A stretch of DNA of 64,000 nucleotides, from the NCBI GenBank assembly GCA_020024285.1, contig JAHHTZ010000008.1, positions 23,150 through 87,149 on the forward strand. The letters run 5' to 3'. The notes beneath the pieces are model-generated. The model did not search any database. It worked only from the letters and a program-made list of their open reading frames with translations, and had not been told where the DNA came from. This DNA comes from Oscillospiraceae bacterium (GTDB taxonomy: Bacteria > Bacillota > Clostridia > Oscillospirales > Ruminococcaceae). This document shows positions 42,974 through 52,642 of the stretch, piece after piece (the stretch's first letter is position 1; every line of letters starts with the position of its first letter). Position numbers and translations under genes: made by a program.

Positions 42974-44509
42974 ATGAAGCGATCGGCAAAAGCAAAAGTC
43001 ATTGCAGGGATTGCAGCAGCCGCTATTTTAGCGGCTCTCATCGGGATAAAAAACAACAACGGAAACGGAGGAACAAAAGCTATGATGAATGAGATTACGC
43101 TGACCGATTTTAACGGCAATCAGGTCTTGCTGTCCGAGTTTGAGGGGAAGCCCTTGTATGTTAAATTCTGGGCATCCTGGTGCTCGATCTGTCTGAGCAG
43201 CCTTGCCCAAACGGATGAACTGGCAGCACAGAGCGAGGATTTTCAGGTAATCAGCGTCGTTGCACCGGGTTTTCAGGGCGAAAAAAGTGCAGAGGATTTC
43301 AAAACATGGTATCATGCGTTGGGATATGAGAATCTGCCGGTATTTTTTGATGAAAATGGAAGCTATATGAAAGCGCTTGGTGTAAGAGCATTTCCGTCCT
43401 CTGCATTTATGGATGCGGATGGGAAACTGCTGGATTTCAAGGTGGGGTATCTGAATAACGAAACAATCAAGGCGGTCTTTGGAGAGAAACCGATGGATGC
43501 CCAAACCCACACAGCAGAAAAAATCAGTGAAAAACAGACGCACACAGAAGCGGAAAAAACCATCTATCTTGCCGGCGGCTGCTTTTGGGGTGTCGAGGAA
43601 TATATGTCCCGCATTCCCGGTGTGCTCGACGCACGTTCAGGCTATGCAAACGGCACAACCATCAATCCAACCTATCAGGAGGTGTGCCGTAAAAATACAG
43701 GGCATGCCGAAACGGTAGAGGTCACATATGACAGCTCCGTTTTACCCTTGGAGGTTTTGCTGCAAAGCTATTTTACCATCATTGATCCGACCAGAAGGGA
43801 TGGTCAGGGAAATGACATCGGTTCCCAGTATCGGACCGGCATCTTTTATACGGATGAAGCGGAACTGGAAACGATTGAGACGGTAGTTGCAAAAGAACAG
43901 AAAAAATACAGGGCACCGATCGTTACAGAAGTAACCCCATTGACTGCATTCTATCTCGCTGAGGACTACCATCAGGATTATCTCAGGAAAAATCCGAATG
44001 GATACTGCCATATCGATGTATCGGGGGCAAAGGAGGCTGCATTGGAAAACGCGGTAAATGCAAGGGAATATCCTGTGCCGTCACAGGAATTTCTCAAAGA
44101 GCATCTGACCGATATTCAGTATCGGGTGACACAGGAAAATGATACCGAGCGCGCTTTTTCCAATGAATACTATGATAACTTCCAAAAGGGTCTTTATGTG
44201 GATGCGGTGACCGGAGAGCCGCTGTTTTCTTCGGAAGATAAATTTGAGTCGGGCTGCGGCTGGCCGAGCTTTACAAAGCCTATTATCCCGGAGGTTGTTA
44301 CAGAGCATATCGACAAAAGTTTTCATATGGTGCGCACCGAGGTGCGAAGCAGAAGCGGAGATATTCATTTAGGTCATGTCTTTTCGGATGGTCCAAAAGA
44401 GAAGGGCGGGTTAAGGTACTGCATCAACAGTGCTTCCATTCGCTTCATCCCGTTTGAGCAGATGCAGGAGGAAGGATATGGCTTGTTGATTCCGTATATC
44501 AACGGATAA
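42974..44509 (+). CDS. msrAB: Trx-MsrA-MsrB fusion, methionine sulfoxide reductase
   Basis: 511 residues with an N-terminal signal anchor, then a TlpA/thioredoxin-like domain (WCSIC near residue 65), a short linker, MsrA (GGCFWG near 200), and MsrB (SGCGWPSF, RSRSGDIHLGHVFSDGP and RYCINS with catalytic Cys near 480). MsrA and MsrB reduce the S and R forms of methionine sulfoxide. The same three-domain plan is known from Neisseria PilB. The MsrB part has no visible zinc CxxC pairs. The attached Trx domain should supply electrons received from CcdA. AAAAGGAGG precedes the ATG. Confidence 0.95.
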   Translation: MKRSAKAKVIAGIAAAAILAALIGIKNNNGNGGTKAMMNEITLTDFNGNQVLLSEFEGKPLYVKFWASWCSICLSSLAQTDELAAQSEDFQVISVVAPGFQGEKSAEDFKTWYHALGYENLPVFFDENGSYMKALGVRAFPSSAFMDADGKLLDFKVGYLNNETIKAVFGEKPMDAQTHTAEKISEKQTHTEAEKTIYLAGGCFWGVEEYMSRIPGVLDARSGYANGTTINPTYQEVCRKNTGHAETVEVTYDSSVLPLEVLLQSYFTIIDPTRRDGQGNDIGSQYRTGIFYTDEAELETIETVVAKEQKKYRAPIVTEVTPLTAFYLAEDYHQDYLRKNPNGYCHIDVSGAKEAALENAVNAREYPVPSQEFLKEHLTDIQYRVTQENDTERAFSNEYYDNFQKGLYVDAVTGEPLFSSEDKFESGCGWPSFTKPIIPEVVTEHIDKSFHMVRTEVRSRSGDIHLGHVFSDGPKEKGGLRYCINSASIRFIPFEQMQEEGYGLLIPYING

Positions 44510-44519
44510 GAATGAAAAA

Positions 44520-44579
44520 AGGAGGAGGCTGCCGGTAAAGTTTTTTAAGAAATTGTGCAGGCAGCCAAATCATAGCATG
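44520..44579 (+). promoter_or_regulatory. Hairpin between an AGGAGGA site and the response regulator start
   Basis: AGGAGGA (44520-44526) lies about 50 bases before the ATG at 44577, too far to act directly. GGCTGCC (44527-44533) and GGCAGCC (about 44560-44566) are complementary; when paired they bring the site within about ten bases of the ATG. No other ribosome site is near the start. Confidence 0.4.
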
Positions 44580-45344
44580 TATCATTTATTGATCGTGGAA
44601 GATGAAAGTCTGGTCCGCAGGGGCATCAAAACCCTTGTGGACTATTCGGCTTTGGAGATCGATGAAATCTATGAAGCCGAAAATGGAGAAGCTGCACTGA
44701 AGATCTTTGAAACGAAAACGATCCATCTTGTATTTGCAGATATCAATATGCCGAAAATGAACGGACTCGATTTTGCAAAGAAGGTCAAGGAGATCGATCC
44801 CAATGTAAAAATCGCTTTGATTACAGGATATGACTATTTTGAATATGCGCTGAGCGCATTAAAAATCGGAGCAGATGATTATGTTTTAAAACCGATTTCA
44901 AAGGATGACATTACAGAGCTGCTCCTCAAGCTGATCGAAAAAAGAAAACAGGCGGATGGAATCCGCTTCTTAAAAGAATCGGCAAATAAATTAACGGCTC
45001 ATTTGGCACAGGAAGAGGACAGCCTTAAAAAGGTAATCATCGATGAAATCCATAAAAATATTGATAATACCGCTTTTTCATTGAGTGCTCTGGCGGCGAT
45101 TGCCGGATACAATCCAGCCTATTTCAGTACATTATTTAAGAAACTGTTTGGGATGAATTTTCGGGATTATCTTTTGGAAACACGGCTCGAACAGGCAAAA
45201 TTACTGCTGCTGTCCACCGAGCTGAAAAGCTATGAGATCGCGCAATCCATCGGGATCGAGGACTCCAATTATTTCAGCGCCTGTTTTAAGCGAAAATTCG
45301 GCATGACCATCTCAGAATTTCGTGCCCGCCGGGGGATTTTATGA
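44577..45344 (+). CDS. AraC-type response regulator
   Basis: 255 residues from MYHLLIVEDE. The receiver domain has E-D-E at residues 8-10, the phospho-acceptor D in VFADINMPKMNG (near 54) and K in YVLKPIS (near 104). The C-terminal AraC domain has two helix-turn-helix units (FSLSALAAIAGYNPAYFSTLF and a second with EIAQSIGIEDSNYFSACFKR). A TTG eight codons earlier is an alternative start. It overlaps the kinase gene by four bases and follows msrAB. Pneumococcus has the same order (ccdA1, etrx1, msrAB1, then TCS09), so control of this locus or of surface proteins is likely. Confidence 0.92.
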   Translation: MYHLLIVEDESLVRRGIKTLVDYSALEIDEIYEAENGEAALKIFETKTIHLVFADINMPKMNGLDFAKKVKEIDPNVKIALITGYDYFEYALSALKIGADDYVLKPISKDDITELLLKLIEKRKQADGIRFLKESANKLTAHLAQEEDSLKKVIIDEIHKNIDNTAFSLSALAAIAGYNPAYFSTLFKKLFGMNFRDYLLETRLEQAKLLLLSTELKSYEIAQSIGIEDSNYFSACFKRKFGMTISEFRARRGIL

Positions 45345-47017
45345 CAAAAAACAGCTTTCGATTTAAAATAGCATGTTATTATCTCACAGCAAGCTTGCTT
45401 GCAATCATGCTTTTGAGCGGTGTGATCTATATGGCGGCATCGCATATCTTTGTCAAAGAGACAGTCTCAAAAACGCAAATGGCGATCGAAGTAAGTGCGA
45501 ATCGTATTGGAGAGCTGCTGCATTATAAAAAAAGCCTGCTGGAGCTTTATGCCTCCAATCAGACCATTCAGTCGTTTGCTTCGGGAAATGAAGCGCTCCG
45601 GGAGCAGATAATCGATCAAATCGATGCGATCCAACAAAGTGATGCAGCGATCTTTGGTGTGTTTTTATCCCTCGATCATGGGGAAACACTGACAAGCAAT
45701 CAAATACCGTTTTGGGGAAATCCCCAAAGCATCGACCTAGGAACGCCCTGCTTAACGAGGGAGCGGATCAAACATTATCCGCACGATGATCCGTGGACCG
45801 TGACCCTGGCAGTTCCTATTTTGGATGAAAATCAAAATCAGCTGGGGATTTTGGGCTTGGATTTGGATTACTGCCTTTTTTCGCACACCCTGAAACATCT
45901 TGATTTAGGGGAAAACAATCTGATCCTCATGAAGGATACCGATGGAACTTTAGTGTTCGACAGCAGCAAACGATACGAGAAGGAACCGTCTATCGAGCAG
46001 CTGCTTTCCAATCAGGCACAAAATGGCTTTGATCCCAAAAACAACACCCTGATCTATCACACCCCGATCCCGAATACCGATTGGGAAATGGCAGGGATTT
46101 TGCAGCTTGACGGATTGCGCATCTTAAAACGCCAGCTGTTTGATATGGTGGTATTTACCGCCTTGATCCTGTCTCTGGCACTTGCTGTCATCACGATTTT
46201 GGTGTCCCGCAGGCTGACCGATCCGATCTCCCGCCTTGTGAAGGGGATGGAAGATATTCAGCAGCTGACAGAGCTTAGTGTACATGAGGATGAAATTTCA
46301 GAAACAGCGATTTTAACTGCGAGCTATAATCGCATGATCCAAAAAATCAAGGAACTGATGCACCAGCTCGAACAAAAACAGGAGGCATTGCGCAATGCGG
46401 AATTTGCTGCCCTGACAAGCCAAATCAACCCTCATTTTTTATATAATACCTTAGATACCATCGTATGGCTGGCGGAGTTTCGTGACAATGAAAGGATCAT
46501 ATCTCTCACAAAATCCCTTGCCGCATTCTTCAGGCTTTCCCTCAATGAAGGCAAATCGACGGTGAGCTTGCAGGACGAAATCGACCATGTCAAACAATAC
46601 CTGTTGATTCAAAAGGAACGGTATGGCAGCAAATTTGACTATTCTTTTCACATCGAGGAAGCTGTTTTGGGATATCCCGTACCGAAAATCATCCTTCAGC
46701 CGATTGTGGAAAATGCAATCTATCATGGCATCAAGCCGATGGATGCAAATGGACAAATCGACATCAAGGCACAGAGAAGAGATTCTTTTTTGATTCTGAG
46801 CGTTTCGGATAATGGCGTTGGATTTGATGCTGCAAACAAGTTTCATACCATCAAAAAAGCATCGGGCGGCGTGGGACTGAAAAATATTGAACAGCGAATC
46901 AAGCTCTTTTACGGAGAACATACCGCCTTGCAGATTCACTCGACTGAGCAGGGGACACAGGTTGAGTTGCAATTGGATATCAGCAATCTGCAAAAAGAGG
47001 AAAAGGATCGCTCCTGA
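45341..47017 (+). CDS. YesM-type sensor histidine kinase
   Basis: 558 residues. N-terminal helix (about 12-34), an extracytoplasmic dCache-like sensor (about 40-265), a second helix (about 268-290), a HAMP segment (RRLTDPISRLVKGME), the His_kinase domain with QINPHFLYNTLDTI (His near residue 365), and a HATPase domain with LQPIVENAIYHGI, SDNGVGF and GGVGLKNI. It should sense an external signal and phosphorylate the AraC-type regulator encoded just upstream, to which it is coupled by ATGA overlap. Confidence 0.93.
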   Translation: MTKNSFRFKIACYYLTASLLAIMLLSGVIYMAASHIFVKETVSKTQMAIEVSANRIGELLHYKKSLLELYASNQTIQSFASGNEALREQIIDQIDAIQQSDAAIFGVFLSLDHGETLTSNQIPFWGNPQSIDLGTPCLTRERIKHYPHDDPWTVTLAVPILDENQNQLGILGLDLDYCLFSHTLKHLDLGENNLILMKDTDGTLVFDSSKRYEKEPSIEQLLSNQAQNGFDPKNNTLIYHTPIPNTDWEMAGILQLDGLRILKRQLFDMVVFTALILSLALAVITILVSRRLTDPISRLVKGMEDIQQLTELSVHEDEISETAILTASYNRMIQKIKELMHQLEQKQEALRNAEFAALTSQINPHFLYNTLDTIVWLAEFRDNERIISLTKSLAAFFRLSLNEGKSTVSLQDEIDHVKQYLLIQKERYGSKFDYSFHIEEAVLGYPVPKIILQPIVENAIYHGIKPMDANGQIDIKAQRRDSFLILSVSDNGVGFDAANKFHTIKKASGGVGLKNIEQRIKLFYGEHTALQIHSTEQGTQVELQLDISNLQKEEKDRS

Positions 47018-47103
47018 TTTTTTCGCTTGTTTAGAGCCGTTTTTTCTCTCAGCCTTCCGAGTGTTTCAAAACGGTCTGCGAGCTTATATGTGCTCAAGAA
47101 AAT

Positions 47104-47147
47104 GCTCCCTGTGTCGGCGGATTTCCTGCCGACACAGGGAGCGTTTT
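47104..47147. terminator. Bidirectional terminator between kinase and poly-immunity genes
   Basis: GCTCCCTGTGTCGGC and GCCGACACAGGGAGC form a 15-bp stem around nine bases; T-rich runs occur on both sides. Confidence 0.85.
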
Positions 47148-47234
47148 GTCTGTTTCAAAAAAGCAGCTGCTTTATAGGTGCCGATTCCGCAAGGCTTGTG
47201 CAGCAGGGGTGCAAGGAACACCAACTCAGCAGGA

Positions 47235-50200
47235 TCAATCCCACCAGAAGTACCAGACGGTGGACTGATGCAGGACATCCGCCAGAGCCCCTGCGGTGGC
47301 GTCCTCCGGCTCCTGATCCACAATGTCCGGGCAGAAGCCGTACTGCTCCACCGCCGCCTCCATGGCTTTTTCCTTGGGGACAGGAGCCGGGAGCAGGAAC
47401 TCCAGCTCGTCGTGGCTGATAGCGGCAGGCACCGCACCGTACTGCTCAAACCAGTATTTTGATACTGCCATCAGCTCCGGTGTATCGGGGCATTCGTTCC
47501 AATTTCCGAAGGGCAGGCAGGCGAAAATCTCCCAAGGGTTTTTCACCGGGATTTTCGCCAGAATAACCGGGTACGTCATCCCCGTATCGGAATCCCAGTA
47601 GATGGAGAAACGGTCATTTTCGTAACCGCCCTCCATCTCGCCCAGAACTTCCTCCCAGTCCATCTCATCGTCCTCAGCTTCTTCCTTGCGCTGGCCGGTC
47701 AGTTCATTCAGAACCGCCTTTCCGTCCTTGAGGGGAGCAGCCAGCAGCTTCTTTCGGTACTCCGTCACCGCTTTGAGGTCGAATTCATAGCAGTCCGCAT
47801 CATGTTCCGGGTCGGCATTCATCACCAGACACTCCAACAGCGTTTCGTCATCCGCCTGGATGAGCACCGGCACAAAGCCTTCCCTCACGCCCAGCCGCCG
47901 GGCGTAGCTATATGCCGACATGATGGGGTCATCGTCTGCCATTGAGGGGAAATAGGTACATTCGCAGTTTAGATACTCCATCAAAGCCTCAGCCAGTTCG
48001 GAAGGTTCCAGCGTGTCCTCGTCAAAGTCCTGCCCCTGCCAGTTGGTGAAGCGTTCTTCGATCACCTTTGCCATGGCCTGATAGTATGTCTCGTCAAAGG
48101 GGAGGAACAGGTAGGCCTCCTGCTGGAACTCCTCGGAGTGATACCGCTCAGGGCCGAAGAAGCGGAGGGCATTGTCGTCAATGTCGGCAGGATAGTAGGG
48201 GCTGTCGCCCTCTCCGTAGTAGTAACCCGCAAAGGCGCGGCCCTGTTGGTTGAACAGGGCGGAGAACAGGCAGCCGTACAGCTCCTCCCGAATAAACGCC
48301 CGCAGGTCAGCGCTGGCGGGATCAGACTTGACCTTCTGCACCACTTCGCCGTACTCCGCGAGGAATTCTTCGCCCATCAGATCATGCTCCATGCACCAGC
48401 GCAGGTAGATCGCCATGTGGTTATAGGCATTGATGGGGTCGATGGGCAGTTCCTTCTCCTCGATGCTCTCGATATGATAGGAGGCATCGTCCATGCCGAT
48501 GCTGTCATCCATGTCATCCACACTGCAAAGGGTTCCTCGGGTGATGGCATCCTGACGATCAGGCTCCACCACAAAGCTGATGCCGTTCATTTTGTCCAGC
48601 AGGGCATCTGTATCATGCTCCAGTTTATACTCCAATTCATCCTTATAAAGGGGAATGACCTGATAGAAGTTGATTTCCTCGCCGCCCGGCAGGGTGCAGA
48701 CCTCGCTGCCTTCCTCTGCGGTTTGCGGTCCCACCAGAATCGAGGCGCACAGCTGCGTATTCTCCGCAAAGGGCTCCTGATTGTCCATGGTGTGACCCCA
48801 GCCCAGCCAGGTGTCGCATTTCATGGGGAAGCGGGCAAGCTCCTTCAGCAAGCGGATGGGCCAGTACCACCGCTCATTCTTCATAGATTCCTGATCCAGC
48901 TTCCAGTCCGCAGGCAGAGCGATGGCAAGCTCCGCCCGTTTTAGCTTATATTCCGCCAGCTCCTTCGGCACATTCATCCTGTGAGCACCCATGCCCATGG
49001 TGACCAGGGTATAGTAGTCCCGCTCCTTGGAGGGCGGCACCACACAGATGTCCACATGAATGTCGGGAGAGACCAGCTCATGGAACACAGTTTCAAACTT
49101 GCCGAAATACTGCTCGATGTACTGTTCGATGACCTCCATCTCACCCTCCGTGTAGACCTCGGGATTGCTGAATTCTTTCTCATCCTGCGTGTCCTCATTG
49201 TCTGAGTGGTCGCAGCCGTCATCGTCCGGGTCACCATCCAATGACTTCCAAGAGATTTTCAGCGTCATCTGCTCCTTTGGGAGAGAGACACCGGGGCTGC
49301 GGGTGATGGTGTGCTTATCGTCTGCCGCAAAGCCGATGGTTTCCCCGTCGTGGAGCTCCACATCGTTTTTCAGCACATAGGACACAAGACCTGCCAGAAA
49401 GTCCCGCAGGTCGCTGGGCTCGGCGTCGGTGCCCAGCACCTCCATCTCGTCCTTGCCGAATACATCCATACCGTAGGTGTAAGCGTTCCTGCCGTTTTCA
49501 TCCCGCCAAAGGCCGAACCAGATCCAGTTGAAGATGGGCAGCTCGTCCTCTTTGAGCATATCGGCAAAACCCTCATAGAAGTGGGGCTCGAACACCACGC
49601 CGCTGGTGTAGACGCCGGAGGCGTAGTTCTGGCGGCAGCAGGATGCCACCAGCTTGGTGTAGAGCTTGCCCTTCGTTAGAACATCCTCCTCCTTGCCCAG
49701 AACCGCCACCATCAGGTGGGCACTGTGCTCTTTGGCAGCTTCCACAGCTTCCTGCCACATATAGTTGTTTTCGGCATTGAGTTCAGCTTCGCCGCCTGGA
49801 ATTGGGTAGGGCATCAGGCTGACAGCGGCAATCATGTCGTCCACTTCAAATACCAGCGCGTCGTCGCTCCTGTCCTCGTCCTCGTCCTCCTTGACGGTGA
49901 TGTCCCATTTTTCCTTCATATCCCGGATGAACTGCTGCTTGTCCCATTCTCCCTTGGACAGCAGCACAAAGCCGGTAAAGGCGCCTGTGTTGTCGGTTTT
50001 CGCTGTATCCTCGTCCTCTGCTCCCGCTTTCGCCCGCTTTTCGATCTCCTCCTGACATTCCTGTATCACAGCGGGGGCATCCTCACTCTCCGGGTCGAGC
50101 TCCGCCCACCGCCGGGCGTAGGGGATCGCCTGTTCCTCCTGCCCGTAGAGGTACTGATAGGCGTATGCCATGCGCATATTCCATCCCGCCTTGTCCTGTC

Positions 50201-51656
50201 CCTCCTCCCGGACGGACTCCAGCACCTTGATGGCTCGCAGCAGGGCTTTGTCCCCCTTGTAGGTGGGGGTGCCTTCTCCATGGTCACCGATGATGGCGTA
50301 GTTTTCCAGCGCACGTGCCAGAGCGTAGGCGGTGCGGTAATTGCGCCAGTCCGCGGGGATGGCGTTCAATGCCTGAACACAGCGGGTGTACTCATCCTCG
50401 TCGTTCCACTGCTCCAGCTGGCGGAAGAATGCCTCGGCGTTCTGCGGAGTGTAGGGAATGTAGTCCATTTCGGTCAGCGTTTGCGCCAATGCATCCTCTT
50501 CCTTTTTCAGGCTCACGGTTCCTGCTTCCCGCCGGAAGGTGTGGAAGCTGGCCCAGGGAATGTCGCTGTCCGCAAAAAATTCCTTTGCAATCTTCAAAGC
50601 ACAAAGCAGATCCCACGCGATAAAGTCCACATAGGCATAGTAAAGACCGGTCGCCCCGCCGGTGAGGGTGAGCACCTCCGGTTTGGTCAGCGCTTCTTCC
50701 AGCCTGTCGCGGAAGTCGAAGATTTTCTGGCTGCCTTCCTCCTCCCGCAGGGTATCCAGCGGATAGCAGATAAAGCCTGCCACTGCGCCGTCGGCGTGAA
50801 GCTCGTCCATATAGTTGTTGTCAGCATTCAGATAGCTGTTCAGGAGCGGCACACAGCTTGTGGAGCCGGCGATCACATCCAGCCGCCAGTCGGCGTCCGG
50901 GTCCTCATTGGGGTTCATTTTGTAGCCGAGGTAGCTCTCCAAGTAGGCTTCCGGGTCGGTGGAGAGGTCCAGTCCCTTTTCGCGCAGATATTCGGGCAGC
51001 TGAGACAGGAGGATCGAAGGCTCTGCCTTGGGCTTTTCCAGCACATCGAAGCTGTCGATGTACCGCATGTGGGGAATTTCGCCCAGCACCTGATCGGTGA
51101 GGGTAGTGAGCATCCACCAGACTCTGCCTTCTTCCTCCCCCAGCATGGGCAGCAGCTTTTCGCAGCAGGCAGAGAGGGCAAAGCTGTTTTCGCCCTGCTC
51201 CTCCACCCAGAGCTGCACATCGTCCCCGGAAATCTCCCAGCCATTGTCGGTGCGCAGACCGATGTTTTGAACCGGCTGGCGCCCCACCAGAATGTTCCAG
51301 TGCTCCAGCACCTCCTTGGGGGCATGCTTTTGGAAGTAGCAGAGCTCAAACAGCTTGACCTCATCGCCCTCCGGGGTGAGGATCAGCTCATATTTTTCGC
51401 CGTTAAAGCCCATCTCAAAGGAGATGTCGTCAAAGGCAAGGCTGAGGATGTTTTCGCACGCTTCAATCAGTTCGCTGCCCCGCTCATGGTTTTTGTCCTC
51501 ACTCATGATCTGGCGCAGCCGGGCTTCCTGCTCGGCAAAGGTTTCCCACACCGATTCTGTCCGCTCCCGAAAGCACTTTGAGAACTGCGGCAGGGCAATG
51601 CTCTTTTGGTATTCATCGTTTTCATGCCGCTTCTGGCACTGATTTAAAATGTCCAT
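47235..51656 (-). CDS. Giant multi-domain immunity-like protein (DUF4261, SUFU, DUF4253)
   Basis: 1473 residues from MDILNQC, chosen because GGAGG lies 8 bases before it; the frame opens 13 codons earlier. No signal peptide or membrane helix. Order of parts, by eye: an unassigned N-terminal region (about 1-390), TPR-like helices (about 395-545), a DUF4261-like domain (about 555-790; TGFVLLSKGEWDK), a SUFU-like domain (about 825-1020; EQYFGKFETVFHELVSPDIHVD), a helical region with NHMAIYLRWCMEHDLMG (about 1075-1210), and a C-terminal DUF4253-like domain (about 1340-1473; PWEIFACLPFGNWNECPDT). SUFU and similar domains act as immunity proteins against polymorphic toxins, and fused forms are called poly-immunity proteins. 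Last gene of a five-gene operon. Confidence 0.75.
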   Translation of the reverse strand: MDILNQCQKRHENDEYQKSIALPQFSKCFRERTESVWETFAEQEARLRQIMSEDKNHERGSELIEACENILSLAFDDISFEMGFNGEKYELILTPEGDEVKLFELCYFQKHAPKEVLEHWNILVGRQPVQNIGLRTDNGWEISGDDVQLWVEEQGENSFALSACCEKLLPMLGEEEGRVWWMLTTLTDQVLGEIPHMRYIDSFDVLEKPKAEPSILLSQLPEYLREKGLDLSTDPEAYLESYLGYKMNPNEDPDADWRLDVIAGSTSCVPLLNSYLNADNNYMDELHADGAVAGFICYPLDTLREEEGSQKIFDFRDRLEEALTKPEVLTLTGGATGLYYAYVDFIAWDLLCALKIAKEFFADSDIPWASFHTFRREAGTVSLKKEEDALAQTLTEMDYIPYTPQNAEAFFRQLEQWNDEDEYTRCVQALNAIPADWRNYRTAYALARALENYAIIGDHGEGTPTYKGDKALLRAIKVLESVREEGQDKAGWNMRMAYAYQYLYGQEEQAIPYARRWAELDPESEDAPAVIQECQEEIEKRAKAGAEDEDTAKTDNTGAFTGFVLLSKGEWDKQQFIRDMKEKWDITVKEDEDEDRSDDALVFEVDDMIAAVSLMPYPIPGGEAELNAENNYMWQEAVEAAKEHSAHLMVAVLGKEEDVLTKGKLYTKLVASCCRQNYASGVYTSGVVFEPHFYEGFADMLKEDELPIFNWIWFGLWRDENGRNAYTYGMDVFGKDEMEVLGTDAEPSDLRDFLAGLVSYVLKNDVELHDGETIGFAADDKHTITRSPGVSLPKEQMTLKISWKSLDGDPDDDGCDHSDNEDTQDEKEFSNPEVYTEGEMEVIEQYIEQYFGKFETVFHELVSPDIHVDICVVPPSKERDYYTLVTMGMGAHRMNVPKELAEYKLKRAELAIALPADWKLDQESMKNERWYWPIRLLKELARFPMKCDTWLGWGHTMDNQEPFAENTQLCASILVGPQTAEEGSEVCTLPGGEEINFYQVIPLYKDELEYKLEHDTDALLDKMNGISFVVEPDRQDAITRGTLCSVDDMDDSIGMDDASYHIESIEEKELPIDPINAYNHMAIYLRWCMEHDLMGEEFLAEYGEVVQKVKSDPASADLRAFIREELYGCLFSALFNQQGRAFAGYYYGEGDSPYYPADIDDNALRFFGPERYHSEEFQQEAYLFLPFDETYYQAMAKVIEERFTNWQGQDFDEDTLEPSELAEALMEYLNCECTYFPSMADDDPIMSAYSYARRLGVREGFVPVLIQADDETLLECLVMNADPEHDADCYEFDLKAVTEYRKKLLAAPLKDGKAVLNELTGQRKEEAEDDEMDWEEVLGEMEGGYENDRFSIYWDSDTGMTYPVILAKIPVKNPWEIFACLPFGNWNECPDTPELMAVSKYWFEQYGAVPAAISHDELEFLLPAPVPKEKAMEAAVEQYGFCPDIVDQEPEDATAGALADVLHQSTVWYFWWD

Positions 51657-51762
51657 CGTTTGTTCCTCCTTCGTTTTTTCAAAACTATCGCTCAATGAGC
51701 TGATTTAGGTGCCCCGGACAATCCGGGGCGCAGGGCGGGCATTTTCCAAAGGTCCCGCCGAT

Positions 51763-52167
51763 TTACTGTTCAGTCTGCAATCGCAGTTCCACCTCCTGTG
51801 CCAGCACAAATCCACACAGCCCAAGGGAGGAGTCGAGGACGAACACCCGGATTTTCTCCCGCTCCATCCGCTCTTGCAGCTCCTTAGCGCCGCAGCAGGC
51901 AGGAAAGCCGTAGGGGAGCGACTTTTTTAGGAAATTTTGATATTGCCGGAAAAATCCGTCCACGCTGATTTCATCCATCCCAAAGAGGATGTTGTCCTGA
52001 ATCACATGCTCGAACCAGTGAGCCAGCAGACCGGTGAAGCGGACGGATACCGTTTCTCCGTCCTCGGTGCGGGTGTCCATGTGCAGGGTGTGAGATTCAA
52101 AGTCGGCACAGCAACGCAGAACCCTGTTGTCGTGCAGGCTGTCAAAAGAATAAATCAGCGTGTTCAC
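51763..52167 (-). CDS. Unknown immunity-type protein
   Basis: 134 residues, GTG start at 52167 overlapping the upstream TGA (GTGA), with GAGGAAA before it. Soluble. The stretch VRFTGLLAHWFEHVIQDNILF is the most distinctive; similar phrases occur in small proteins found in toxin-immunity loci, but I cannot name a family. It is the fourth gene of the minus-strand operon, about 100 bases before the giant gene. Confidence 0.65.
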   Translation of the reverse strand: MNTLIYSFDSLHDNRVLRCCADFESHTLHMDTRTEDGETVSVRFTGLLAHWFEHVIQDNILFGMDEISVDGFFRQYQNFLKKSLPYGFPACCGAKELQERMEREKIRVFVLDSSLGLCGFVLAQEVELRLQTEQ

Positions 52168-52376
52168 AGGGTTTCCTCCTCATTTATAAGCTGCTCCTGC
52201 ACCGCTTGGGGCAGGTCGTTCCACAAAATATCGTATGTAAACTCCCGAATCTCCGGGTAGCACTCCCGTGCGGTCCTTTCCGCAATCTCCCGGTTCAAAT
52301 AGTGCATCTCCTGATGGAAAAACCAGTTGAGCTTTTCCATCAGATGATAGAGGCGAATCTGTTCTTCTTGGGTCAT
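52164..52376 (-). CDS. Small helical protein of unknown function
   Basis: 70 residues, ATG at 52376 with GGAGGAG 6 bases upstream. Mostly helical, acidic, with no Cys pair or membrane segment. It overlaps the next gene by four bases and starts 13 bases after the Imm17-like stop, so it is firmly part of the operon. Confidence 0.65.
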   Translation of the reverse strand: MTQEEQIRLYHLMEKLNWFFHQEMHYLNREIAERTARECYPEIREFTYDILWNDLPQAVQEQLINEEETL

Positions 52377-52389
52377 GGGGTATCTCCTC

Positions 52390-52623
52390 CTATTTCAATT
52401 TCAGCACAAATCCCCAGATGCTCACCACGATCAGGAGGACACCCAGCAGGAAGAAAATCGCCCGCCGGTATCCTCTGCCGTGACGGTGGGCATCCCGCGT
52501 TCCGGTGGGGTCACAGAGCCAGTCCCAATTTCGGATTGCCCCAATCAGCAGGACAACACCGATCATCAGGGTCGCCCAATCCCAATGCTGCTGCAAAAAA
52601 GCCGTGATCTGCTCGCTGTTCAT
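52390..52623 (-). CDS. Imm17-like two-helix membrane protein
   Basis: 77 residues from MNSEQITAF, with AAGGAGGAAA just upstream; the 30-codon longer frame would cross the ribosome site. Two hydrophobic helices (about residues 16-32 and 53-74) flank a loop with NWDWLCDPTGTRDAHRHGR; the NWDW motif after helix 1 and the length match immunity protein family 17. Such proteins sit in the membrane and are found in polymorphic toxin immunity arrays. Confidence 0.7.
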   Translation of the reverse strand: MNSEQITAFLQQHWDWATLMIGVVLLIGAIRNWDWLCDPTGTRDAHRHGRGYRRAIFFLLGVLLIVVSIWGFVLKLK

Positions 52624-52642
52624 TTCGGTTTCCTCCTTACAG

